Shown: positions 25,521 through 33,150 of the stretch, piece after piece | How positions within the stretch are numbered: the first letter of the stretch is position 1 | Layout of the letters: every line of letters starts with the position of its first letter | From: Colivivens sp963640465 | Lineage (GTDB): Bacteria; Bacteroidota; Bacteroidia; Bacteroidales; Bacteroidaceae | DNA: 54,855 nucleotides | Direction: 5' to 3' | Assembly (NCBI GenBank): GCA_963640465.1 | Contig: CAVHYP010000010.1 | Location: 1-54,855 of the forward strand | Program-made: the position numbers and the translations under genes | Notes under the pieces: model-generated | Told to the model about the DNA's origin: nothing | Seen by the model: the letters and a program-made list of their open reading frames with translations, nothing else | The model's database searches: none

Positions 25521-28232
25521 ATGAAGCAACTTTTTTCAAACCATATCAGTTACCTTGCAGTAGTCTTCACAATGTTTTTGTGGAACACCGTTGCATTTGC
25601 ATACCAATACACCAAGTTGCCAACGCAATCGCAGTTGCCTGTCGCAAACATCCATTGCATACTGCAGGACAGCGAGGGCTATTTCTGGTACGGCACCACG
25701 GGAGGCGGACTATGCCGAGACGATGGATACAGCATTGCTAAGTTTGGTTACAGCGCAGTGAGCTGCATGGCGGAAGACCGTCAGGGGCGCATCTGGTTTG
25801 GCGCAGACCAAATGCTTTGCTACATCGACAAACACTCTTACCAAGTCGATACGGTGATGCAGCGCAATCAAGTATCGGCATTGATGTGCGACAGCCACGG
25901 ACGGCTGTGGATTGGAGCAGACGGTGGTGTGTGTTGCATCGACCCGAATACACGCCATACCCTGATGCATCGCAACGACATCGGTGAGTCGCCGGCACAA
26001 ATATATGAAGACAGTCACGGCACAGTGTGGGTGCTGTTCTTCACCCATAAGCTATGGCGTTGCAAATCCGGCACATTGAACTTGCAACCCTTTCTGACCA
26101 ACACGTCACTGCTACCAGTACGACTGTGCGAAGACAAAAAATCCGGTGGATACTGGATGGCGACCTTCAACGGTGGTGTAGCGTATCTCGATGCCACCCA
26201 TCGCGCTATCATTCCCCAACCAGTCACTGCCACATCGCCGGACCAGAGTACTATACTCGACATGGTGATGGATAGTGCCAGAAACTTTCTGTACGTCAGC
26301 GCGATCGATAATCTGTATCTTTATGCCATCAATGGGCGCACGCTGACAGACCAGAGTGCTTCGCTGCCGATGAGCAAAGGCAAAAAAGTGCTCGACAGAC
26401 TTTGCCTTGACCGACAGGACCATCTGTGGGTGAGCGGATTCATTCCCACAACCTTCATTCTCACTCCGTCCTACAGCTCGTTCACAAGAGATGCCATCAC
26501 ATCCATGAGCAGCCTTACCGGTTTTCCGCTCATTGCCGACAGAGCTGTGGCAAGCGGTCATCTGCTGTGGATTAGCCAAGGACGTGTAGGACTGATGATA
26601 TACAACACATCAAACCATTCGCTCTATGACGCAAGCAACCGCCCCATAAACAGCCGTTTGATAGCACACCGCAATGGCGGAGGCATCTGGGCTGCAGGCA
26701 GCAACACACTATGGGCACTCACCAGTACAGACGGCATCAATGTGCAGTCATCTGAAATATGCGACTTCGACCAGCGTATCCGTTTCATAGGCCCTTCGTC
26801 ACATGGGCAACTGCTGGTAGGTACCAACAATGGGCTGTTCCGCATGAATGCAAGTTTCACCGACATTCAACATATTTATAAAAGCGAACAGGCTGTGCTG
26901 CGAGCAGTTGACGATGTCGATGGGCGCCTCTTCATGCTTGTCGACGACGGAAGTCTTATATGCCGCACCACCGACGGACATACTGTAAAATTAGCTCCAC
27001 CAAGTTTCAGAATCACGTGTTTTGCCATTGGAAGCGATGGCACTCTTTGGGTTGGATCGCGGAAGGGTCGCGTCTACACGTTGGTGCCAGGAGCCAAAGC
27101 GTTGACCGAAGACCTGCTCCTGTCCAACGCATCGGGAGATGCGATACTAGACATTGCCGTCGACCGCCTGCGACATGTCTGGATTCTGAGCGACCAATAT
27201 GTGCGCGAATGCAATGCCGTCACCCATGCACAACGGCTGTTGCACAGTACACATCCGCAAGCAGACGTCTACAATTTCTATAAGCTGGAACAAACAGAAC
27301 AAGGCAACATTGGCATCGGTGCAGCAGGAGCCTATTTCGAATTGGCACCATCAGTCCAACTCGATGCTCCCACCACAAGCGACAATGCCCCAGTGGTGTC
27401 TGCCTACATCATGGGCGACTCCACCTATCTCGCACCTCAGTCTCTGAGCACCATCGAGATTCCAGAAAACCTCTCCAGTGTCACCATACAATGCACCACC
27501 TGCTCCCCCATCGCAGCCAGTCACATCCGCTTTGCCTACAGAGTGGAAGGGCGCGGAGAGTCATGGCAAACACTGCCACAGGGCTACAATGCCATTCACC
27601 TCAACAACCTACCGGCAGGACGTCTGTCGATCGAAGTGAAGGCAACCGATGAATATGGGAGATGGATGGACGACAGCGTATTGCGAATCACCATCAATCA
27701 CACGCCGCACTGGTGGCAGACATGGTGGGCACGATTGCTCTTCTGTCTTCTCATACTGGCGCTGGGAATAGTGCTGTGGACCGTTACCCAACGCATCCAC
27801 CTGCTCCAACGACTTCAGAAGATGCGCCACCGACTTTCACTGAAAGAGATTGAATTGCAGACTGACGACACGGAAATGCCGGGCAAAGATGAGGAATTGT
27901 TGGCAAAAGCCATTCATCTCGTAGAACAACACATGGCAGATGCCGACTACAACGTACAGCACTTGAGCAGCGACATGTGCATGAGCCGAGCTAACCTCTA
28001 CCGGCGCATCACCGAACTCACCGGCCACACCGTCACTGAGTTCATGCGCGACATCCGTCTCAAGCAAGCCGCCCTGCTGCTACGCCGTCACCCGGACATA
28101 AATATAAATAAAGTGCATACAAGCGTAGGATTCACCACCAGCAGCTACTTTACCAGGTGTTTCAAGGAAAAGTTCGGACTTACCCCGTCAGAATACCAGA
28201 AATCAATGCCAAAGGATGGGGAATTTACTTGA
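25521..28232 (+). CDS. membrane-spanning propeller/Y_Y_Y sensor fused directly to an AraC DNA-binding domain
   Basis: A 903-residue regulator. An N-terminal hydrophobic segment (about 10-28) should export the sensor. Then come repeated blades of the two-component-regulator propeller type (DSEGYFWYGTTGGGLCRDD, EDRQGRIWFGAD, DSHGRLWIGADGG, DRQDHLWVSG, GSDGTLWVGS). A Y_Y_Y domain (about 640-725, with FAYRVEGRGESWQTLPQGYN) leads to one membrane helix (about 734-755) and, after a short linker, an AraC HTH pair (about 790-895, with LSSDMCMSRANLYRRITELT and VGFTTSSYFTRCFKEKFGLT). Hybrid two-component regulators of this kind normally have a histidine kinase and receiver between membrane and HTH and are about 1,300 residues; both are absent. 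It is divergent from the GH2 locus and probably senses a periplasmic glycan to control it. Confidence 0.88.
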   Translation: MKQLFSNHISYLAVVFTMFLWNTVAFAYQYTKLPTQSQLPVANIHCILQDSEGYFWYGTTGGGLCRDDGYSIAKFGYSAVSCMAEDRQGRIWFGADQMLCYIDKHSYQVDTVMQRNQVSALMCDSHGRLWIGADGGVCCIDPNTRHTLMHRNDIGESPAQIYEDSHGTVWVLFFTHKLWRCKSGTLNLQPFLTNTSLLPVRLCEDKKSGGYWMATFNGGVAYLDATHRAIIPQPVTATSPDQSTILDMVMDSARNFLYVSAIDNLYLYAINGRTLTDQSASLPMSKGKKVLDRLCLDRQDHLWVSGFIPTTFILTPSYSSFTRDAITSMSSLTGFPLIADRAVASGHLLWISQGRVGLMIYNTSNHSLYDASNRPINSRLIAHRNGGGIWAAGSNTLWALTSTDGINVQSSEICDFDQRIRFIGPSSHGQLLVGTNNGLFRMNASFTDIQHIYKSEQAVLRAVDDVDGRLFMLVDDGSLICRTTDGHTVKLAPPSFRITCFAIGSDGTLWVGSRKGRVYTLVPGAKALTEDLLLSNASGDAILDIAVDRLRHVWILSDQYVRECNAVTHAQRLLHSTHPQADVYNFYKLEQTEQGNIGIGAAGAYFELAPSVQLDAPTTSDNAPVVSAYIMGDSTYLAPQSLSTIEIPENLSSVTIQCTTCSPIAASHIRFAYRVEGRGESWQTLPQGYNAIHLNNLPAGRLSIEVKATDEYGRWMDDSVLRITINHTPHWWQTWWARLLFCLLILALGIVLWTVTQRIHLLQRLQKMRHRLSLKEIELQTDDTEMPGKDEELLAKAIHLVEQHMADADYNVQHLSSDMCMSRANLYRRITELTGHTVTEFMRDIRLKQAALLLRRHPDININKVHTSVGFTTSSYFTRCFKEKFGLTPSEYQKSMPKDGEFT

Positions 28233-28263
28233 TGCCAATAGTATGCAATATTCAATGCGTATT

Positions 28264-28345
28264 ATTCGCATTGGCACTTGAGTGCTATTCGCGTTAGCAC
28301 TTGCGTACTATTCGCGTTAGCACTTGAGTATATTCGCATTTCAGC
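28264..28345. repeat. 23-bp tandem repeat, about 3.5 units
   Basis: Units at 28264-28286, 28287-28309, 28310-28331 and a partial one follow the pattern ATTCGCGTTAGCACTTGMGT with small changes. It begins 31 nt after the regulator stop codon. No coding potential. Confidence 0.85.
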
Positions 28346-28375
28346 CCGACATCTTTGGATCGACTACTCTGGCGT

Positions 28376-28602
28376 TAGGATCTAGCTTTCTCCGAAAGCG
28401 TCAAAGCGAGCGCGGGAATTAGCGCGTGGCAGACGTAAATAGAAGTACAAGCACTCAATGAAATCGCAAGCGCTAGGAGCTAGCTCTCTCCGAGAGCGTA
28501 AAGCGAGCGTGGACTTGTGGAGTGTAAAACAAGAGCGTTGTAAACATTTGCGAGCTGGCGCTCGAGCGTAATCGTCTACGCTCTCGGAGAGAGCTGACTC
28601 CT
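28376..28602. repeat. Palindromic dispersed intergenic element (three arms)
   Basis: Arm A (28376-28413) reads TAGGATCTAGCTTTCTCCGA and on to AAAGCGAGCGCG. Arm B (28475-28500, AGGAGCTAGCTCTCTCCGAG AGCGTA) is followed by AAGCGAGCG. Arm C (28577-28602) is the reverse complement of B with 24 of 26 matches. Between B and C lies GCGAGCTGGCGCTCGAGCGTA (28550-28570, in two blocks here). A related copy is found at 53744-53825. The B-C pair could fold into a long hairpin in RNA. This resembles repetitive palindromic units of bacterial chromosomes; no transposase is near. Confidence 0.75.
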
Positions 28603-28791
28603 ATTCCGCGCTCAAACCTGCCCACCCATCCGGAAGGATTCGTGATATCCGTGTTCGAAGCAAAGCATATTTGTGTTCAATCGCTGTCATTTCGTTCCCT
28701 CAAACATGTCTTTTTGTCTTAATGTAGGTTAAATATCGCGTCTTGCTGCGAAATTATTTGCCTGGTTATAACGCATGTAAATAAATTCCGC

Positions 28792-28799
28792 TAATTTTG
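28792..28799 (+). promoter_or_regulatory. -7 promoter element of the fimbrillin transcript
   Basis: TAATTTTG, an exact match. The predicted start near 28806 coincides with the beginning of a stable UUCG-loop hairpin and leaves a leader of about 400 nt before the fimbrillin ATG. No clear -33 box at the usual distance. Confidence 0.6.
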
Positions 28800-28805
28800 C
28801 GGCGT

Positions 28806-29204
28806 CTATCCTCAGACAAGGCCTTCGGGCTGAGACTGAGATAGATGTACATAATGGCGTTTACACGACGCTGTGTTTGAGACTTCACGAATTCTAGCAA
28901 AATTCCAATCTTTGTCTTGAACGTAGCAACGGAGATGCCACGGGTGTGATTACATCAATCCTGTTGAGACCTTGTAAACATGAAATGTACCCAGGACTGG
29001 GTATGCTCGAGTGTATTATATAGGTCTCTTCAAGGAAATGCTTGTCATATCGGCGTGGGTTCATCGTTGTCTGTTCTTCAAAGATGGGCCCTGCTAGAAG
29101 CCTTGTGGAGTGGAATGGACAAATTGAAGATTCCACGCTTCTATTTTACCCCGATTCCAATCAACATAAAGTAAGAATAATGTAAGATTAAAACATATTT
29201 GATT
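28806..29204 (+). ncRNA. Long structured 5' leader of the fimbrillin gene
   Basis: About 400 nt between promoter and ATG without a supported ORF but with many pairings. Hairpin 1: CTATC (28806-28810) with GATAG (28840-28844), CTCA with TGAG, and GCC-TTCG-GGC at the tip. Then GAGACCT (28966-28972) with AGGTCTC (29022-29028) encloses TACCCA-GGAC-TGGGTA (28988-29003). CAAG-GAAATG-CTTG is at 29031-29044. GTGGAAT (29110-29116) pairs with ATTCCAC (29130-29136), followed by CTTCTATTTTA, which could act as an attenuator or RNA-stability hairpin. I do not recognise it as tmRNA, RNase P RNA or a known riboswitch. Confidence 0.5.
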
Positions 29205-30965
29205 ATGAAGAAAAAGTATTTATTTATGAGTGCAGCTGCCATCATGATGGCTAGCTGTGCAAGTGACGACATCGTTGGAGACGCAACCGTTTCCAGCGGA
29301 GAAACACCGATTGCATTCAATATGCAGATGCCAGCTTCTACGCGTGCGGACCAACAACAGACTGGTGCTACCGCTGCGAAATCTCTTAACTACGAGTTCA
29401 TCGTCTGGGGCGAGAAAGGCGAAACAGACAAGACAGTAACATCTGCTGCAAACTTGGTATTCGAGAACTACCGCGTGCAGTACAGCGACAACAATGGTAG
29501 CACGAAGAATTCTACTGTCAGCAACACTACAGGTTGGGATTACGTGGGCATCGCTCCGTATGCATCTGACAAGGTTTATCCTGCCATCACTGCAACATCT
29601 CAGACCATCAAGTATTGGGACTTCGGTAAGACTTATACCTTCACTGCTGTGTCTGCAAAACCTGATGATATAAGCAATAGCAAAGTCAAGATAACAAAGA
29701 CGGAAGGCTCTACTAGTCTTGATTCTAAGGAAAAGGGATACACCATCGAACTGAAGAACGGAGCCGATGCTTCTGCTATCTATGTTGCTGACCGCATGGA
29801 TAATGTTAAGTATGACAATGCTCAGGTTAACATTGCTGCAGTTCAGATGCAGTTCCGTCAGTTCCAGACAAAAGTTCGCTTCGGTTTCTATGAGACAGTG
29901 CCGGGTTACAATGTGCAGATTACTGGGGTGAAGTATAATTCCGCTACGTCTGCAGCAACTAAGTTCGGCGTTGACGGCAAGTTCCTGCAGGTGCCGACTG
30001 GTACAAGTGATGATGATAAGCTTACCTATACAGTCACATACGACGCTAACAACAAGCCTATAGTATCAATTACTGCCGCAACTACTGCGCAGAAGAACTA
30101 TGAAGAGTTTGGCAGCTACATGTTTACTACTGATCTTAATCTCGGCACAACATCATCTGCTCCAACTTATGACAAGGATGCCAGTGGTTCATACACACAG
30201 ATTCTCCCTAACACCGGCAACGAAACTCCAATGACCTTCACCGTGTCATACAAGTTGATTTCTGAAGATACCAAGGAGGTGATTGAGATTAAAGACCGTC
30301 AGGTAACTGTTCCTGCAGTTTACTGCCAGTGGAAGCCAAACTTCGCTTACACCTACCTCTTCAAGGTTTCAGACGCATCTGCAGAACTCTATCCTATCAC
30401 CTTCGACGCTGTGGTTGAGTCTGACGAGGTTAGCAAGCAGGAGACAATTACTGAGGTAGGTGAGCCAAGCATCACAACTTACGCAACTGTATCTGCTGAC
30501 AACAATACTGTTGTAACTGGTAAGGATGAGTACGAAACTGGTAATGTTATCTATGCTATAGTTAATCAGGATGGCGGCATGATAAACACTAACACTGTAC
30601 TCTACACCGTAACATCAACTGCAGCATCAACTGGCGGTTATGCTCCGGAGATTACTGAGGCTTCTGTAGCTAACTGTATCGCTAATGGTACAAAGAACGA
30701 ACAAACAACTCCAACAACATTCACCGTCAAGGATGTTACGGGAGCAACAATGGTTGCAACCAAGGTGACAACTGATAATAACAACTTCGTAACCACTGTT
30801 CCTAATGAGGATGGTAATGGAACACGTACAGTGAACGCATTGAAGTGGACTGATAGCAGCACTAATGCCGGTACATACTACTATGCAGTAGAGTACAGCA
30901 AGACAGAGAACCAAGCTACCAAGAAATACTACAAGATAGTAAAGGTAGTAAAGGCAGGAAATTAA
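29205..30965 (+). CDS. fimbrillin-family lipoprotein (Mfa/FimA-like pilin)
   Basis: A 586-residue exported lipoprotein: signal peptide MKKKYLFMSAAAIMMASC with lipobox MASC and lipidated Cys18. After ITPIAFNMQMPASTRA-type text the sequence is a two-domain, strand-rich, Thr/Ser/Ala-rich protein. VPAVYCQWKPNFAYTYLFKV (about residue 370) is a pattern I associate with Bacteroidales fimbrillins. TRAD near residue 46 is the kind of Arg site at which such pilins are trimmed before assembly. Codons are strongly biased to favoured ones, which suggests high expression. It has its own promoter, long leader and terminator; no anchor, tip or usher-like fimbrial genes are beside it. The ATG at 29205 is chosen over an upstream TTG. 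Role as structural pilin is inferred. Confidence 0.7.
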   Translation: MKKKYLFMSAAAIMMASCASDDIVGDATVSSGETPIAFNMQMPASTRADQQQTGATAAKSLNYEFIVWGEKGETDKTVTSAANLVFENYRVQYSDNNGSTKNSTVSNTTGWDYVGIAPYASDKVYPAITATSQTIKYWDFGKTYTFTAVSAKPDDISNSKVKITKTEGSTSLDSKEKGYTIELKNGADASAIYVADRMDNVKYDNAQVNIAAVQMQFRQFQTKVRFGFYETVPGYNVQITGVKYNSATSAATKFGVDGKFLQVPTGTSDDDKLTYTVTYDANNKPIVSITAATTAQKNYEEFGSYMFTTDLNLGTTSSAPTYDKDASGSYTQILPNTGNETPMTFTVSYKLISEDTKEVIEIKDRQVTVPAVYCQWKPNFAYTYLFKVSDASAELYPITFDAVVESDEVSKQETITEVGEPSITTYATVSADNNTVVTGKDEYETGNVIYAIVNQDGGMINTNTVLYTVTSTAASTGGYAPEITEASVANCIANGTKNEQTTPTTFTVKDVTGATMVATKVTTDNNNFVTTVPNEDGNGTRTVNALKWTDSSTNAGTYYYAVEYSKTENQATKKYYKIVKVVKAGN

Positions 30966-31027
30966 ACGAAACAACAAAATAGTTTTTTTCATAACACAAA
31001 GAAATTATTTATTTACTTATGTAGACG

Positions 31028-31064
31028 GAGCCTCTGGTGCGTGAGCATCGGAGGCTTTCTTGTA
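31028..31064 (+). terminator. Terminator of the fimbrillin transcript
   Basis: An 11-bp stem, GCCTCTGGTGC (31030-31040) with GCATCGGAGGC (31045-31055), two G-U pairs, capped by a GTGA tetraloop (GNRA type), then TTTCTTGT. It lies 65 nt past the stop codon. Confidence 0.85.
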
Positions 31065-31603
31065 TATGATTGGTTCTCCGCACCCTCCCTCTATAAAGGA
31101 ATGGATATGCAAGTGGGTAAAGTTCGGATGTAGCCACACGACATTTGAAGTATCGATTTCCATTGCCTTACTCCTTCTTATATATCACGCGCGAGGGCTA
31201 GAAACGACTCCGGTTACATTCCGTTCACTTTCGTTCATTCTACATACATAAATATTCACCTCCGGTTCACTTTCGTTCATAGAAAGTCACAGTCTGCGAG
31301 GCATGGGTTCTCATGTTGTACAACTATAGCACCTCATGCTGTACATTCATAGGACCTCATGTTGTACGTTCATAGGACCTCATGTTGTACAGCATGACAA
31401 ACCCATAAAAGCCGTCATGACAAACCCACAAAAACAGGCTTACACAGCGCATCGCAATTCCAAAAGGTGCGTGTATGCCAAGAATATTCGTTATTGGAAA
31501 AACAGGGAGCCCAAAGAGTAGGTTCTAACGGAATACACAGAATTCAAAAAGTGTGCAGACGCTTTTGAAGCAATAGTAAAAAAGACAAAGATGTCATCGG
31601 TGT
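31065..31603. other. Gene-free stretch with several short repeats
   Basis: About 540 nt with no supported gene. CGTTCACTTTCGTTCAT and a near copy CGGTTCACTTTCGTTCAT occur around 31222-31239 and 31262-31280. The 23-bp array at 31311-31402 follows, and CATGACAAACCCA occurs twice just after it (about 31393-31430). Nothing else is recognised. Confidence 0.6.
31311..31402. repeat. 23-bp tandem repeat, four units
   Basis: Units at 31311-31333, 31334-31356, 31357-31379 and from 31380 follow TCATGYTGTACRTTCATAGG and ACC. The first and last are diverged. Same period as the array at 28264 but unrelated sequence. Confidence 0.85.
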
Positions 31604-32824
31604 CTATTGCTTGACCAGGGCGAGAGCTTGGTATTTTCTGGAGCAAAACATCTGAATCAGATAGACTGCACTGATGACAACTCCAACGATATACGGTGAT
31701 GTCTGACCACCGATGAGAGCGGAAACAGGCCCGACGATAAGAGGTGACGTAAACTGTCCCAGATACAATGCCGCGGAGAGCAGCGGCATCACTGTCGTGG
31801 CTGCATTCTTGCCGCCTTTGATCGATGCGATGGTATTGAGGTAAGGCATGCCGATGCCATTGGCAAGTCCAACAAGTGCTGAACCGGCAAGCAGTAACGA
31901 TGTTGACACACCATGGGAATAGGCTCCATAACCGAGCATAAATGTCAGCGGTGCAAGATATTTCAAGCTTCGGCTCATATGTCTCATCATCCACCCGAAC
32001 AGCAAACCGATGAGAGCTGCCACAACATCGAGACCCACCATAATGAGCGTGATGTCATTGCCTGTCAGTTCAGCATTGGCACGGGCAGTAATGGCGAAGT
32101 TGGTTGGAAAGATGAAGAACAGCAGCATCTGCAGATACATGCCCAGAACTGACGGGGCGAATCGCATGAGTGAGGCTGCTGGATTGCCGGGATTCTTGCG
32201 GGCTTTGGTAACGCCCACCTCGCTCTCGTAGTAGTCCGGCGCATTCTTCATTGTCTCATTGCCAGTGACAAGTCGTTCGTTGGGAAGAAAAGCAGCCACT
32301 AATACCACCGCAATTATACCCAGCAAATAGACGAGAAATGAATAGTTCCAACTGATATTGGCCAATAGTCCACTCAGCAACGTCGCTATTACACCGCCCA
32401 TCTGATTCATAAACGCCGACAATCCCATGAGTCCAGCCTGCTTCTCAGGAGGGAAATAGTAAGACAAGAGACCCGTCGATAGCGGCATTATCATGCCCAC
32501 GCTGGCACCCAGCAGAGCTCTCATGGTGAGTACCATCCAGATGCTGTCGGACAGGAATGCTCCTGCTCCGAACACTATATACATGGCGAGTCCCAGCAAT
32601 GCAAGGGTGCGTGTCTTGAAGAGCCTGCATAGTGCCGGAAAAAAGAGATTGGTGATGATGATAAAGAGTGCCGGCATGCTGACAATCAATTGAATCAGCA
32701 CGCTGCTGTATCCGGAAAAATGTTCTTGAATAACTCCCAATGCAGGTGCAATGGCAGCACCTGCCATGACGGTAAGGAGGGAAATGGAGAGAATGGTAAA
32801 TGTCAGTCTTCTTGAATGATTCAT
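31604..32824 (-). CDS. MFS transporter, drug/sugar efflux type
   Basis: Inner-membrane carrier of 406 residues with 12 hydrophobic helices. Helix 1 begins LTFTILSISLLTVMAGAAIA; the loop 2-3 and helix 5 region LLGASVGMIMPLSTGLLSYY and QAGLMGLSAFMNQMGGVIAT follow the pattern of DHA1-type exporters. The central loop is charged (NETMKNAPDYYESEVG). The substrate is unknown. I chose the ATG at 32824 (MNHSRRL); upstream codons are open but unlikely. It has its own promoter about 110 nt upstream and is a single gene. Confidence 0.8.
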   Translation of the reverse strand: MNHSRRLTFTILSISLLTVMAGAAIAPALGVIQEHFSGYSSVLIQLIVSMPALFIIITNLFFPALCRLFKTRTLALLGLAMYIVFGAGAFLSDSIWMVLTMRALLGASVGMIMPLSTGLLSYYFPPEKQAGLMGLSAFMNQMGGVIATLLSGLLANISWNYSFLVYLLGIIAVVLVAAFLPNERLVTGNETMKNAPDYYESEVGVTKARKNPGNPAASLMRFAPSVLGMYLQMLLFFIFPTNFAITARANAELTGNDITLIMVGLDVVAALIGLLFGWMMRHMSRSLKYLAPLTFMLGYGAYSHGVSTSLLLAGSALVGLANGIGMPYLNTIASIKGGKNAATTVMPLLSAALYLGQFTSPLIVGPVSALIGGQTSPYIVGVVISAVYLIQMFCSRKYQALALVKQ

Positions 32825-32932
32825 AATAGTGGTTGTTAAAAGTTCAGTGGAGTTTTCCAGCTCTTCCAAGCTGCAAATCTGCAATCACCTACTAACTACA
32901 CATGAATATTCAGCTGCCTCGATTTTGCGGTG

Positions 32933-32940
32933 CAAAGATA
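32933..32940 (-). promoter_or_regulatory. -7 promoter element of the MFS gene
   Basis: The minus strand reads TATCTTTG, an exact match, 109 nt before the MFS ATG. An A-rich run (plus-strand 32942-32950) lies just upstream of it. Confidence 0.6.
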
Positions 32941-33150
32941 CAAAAAAAAACTGTGAATCGGATAAAGTCCAACGTTTTTTTGGGGGTGGATATCACACAG
33001 ACCTCTCCATTTAAGCTACTGCATGCTAGAAAATAAAAACAGAAATAACGCACATCTCACAGATATTTAAACGTGATTTTTGTTGATAAAGCATTCTTTT
33101 TGTCGATAGATGACAAATTGAATGTATTGTCTGTGAACAGATTCCATGCT
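32941..33150. other. Gene-free stretch between ccsBA and the MFS gene
   Basis: No gene supported in the 326 nt between the two minus-strand genes beyond the MFS promoter. I see no hairpin with a T-run for the end of the ccsBA transcript. Confidence 0.5.

Noticed and set aside
28475..28602. Invertible (phase-variable) promoter flanked by inverted repeats
   Set aside because: The 26-nt arms enclose only 76 nt without a promoter box, the promoter of the fimbrillin lies outside, and no site-specific recombinase is in the window.
28894..29136. Minus-strand ORF of 80 codons in the fimbrillin leader
   Set aside because: No promoter and no recognisable protein; antisense to a structured leader.
28806..29204. 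tmRNA or RNase P RNA
   Set aside because: The size would fit, but there is no tRNA-like acceptor end with a tag frame and no GAGGAAAGUCC-type core.
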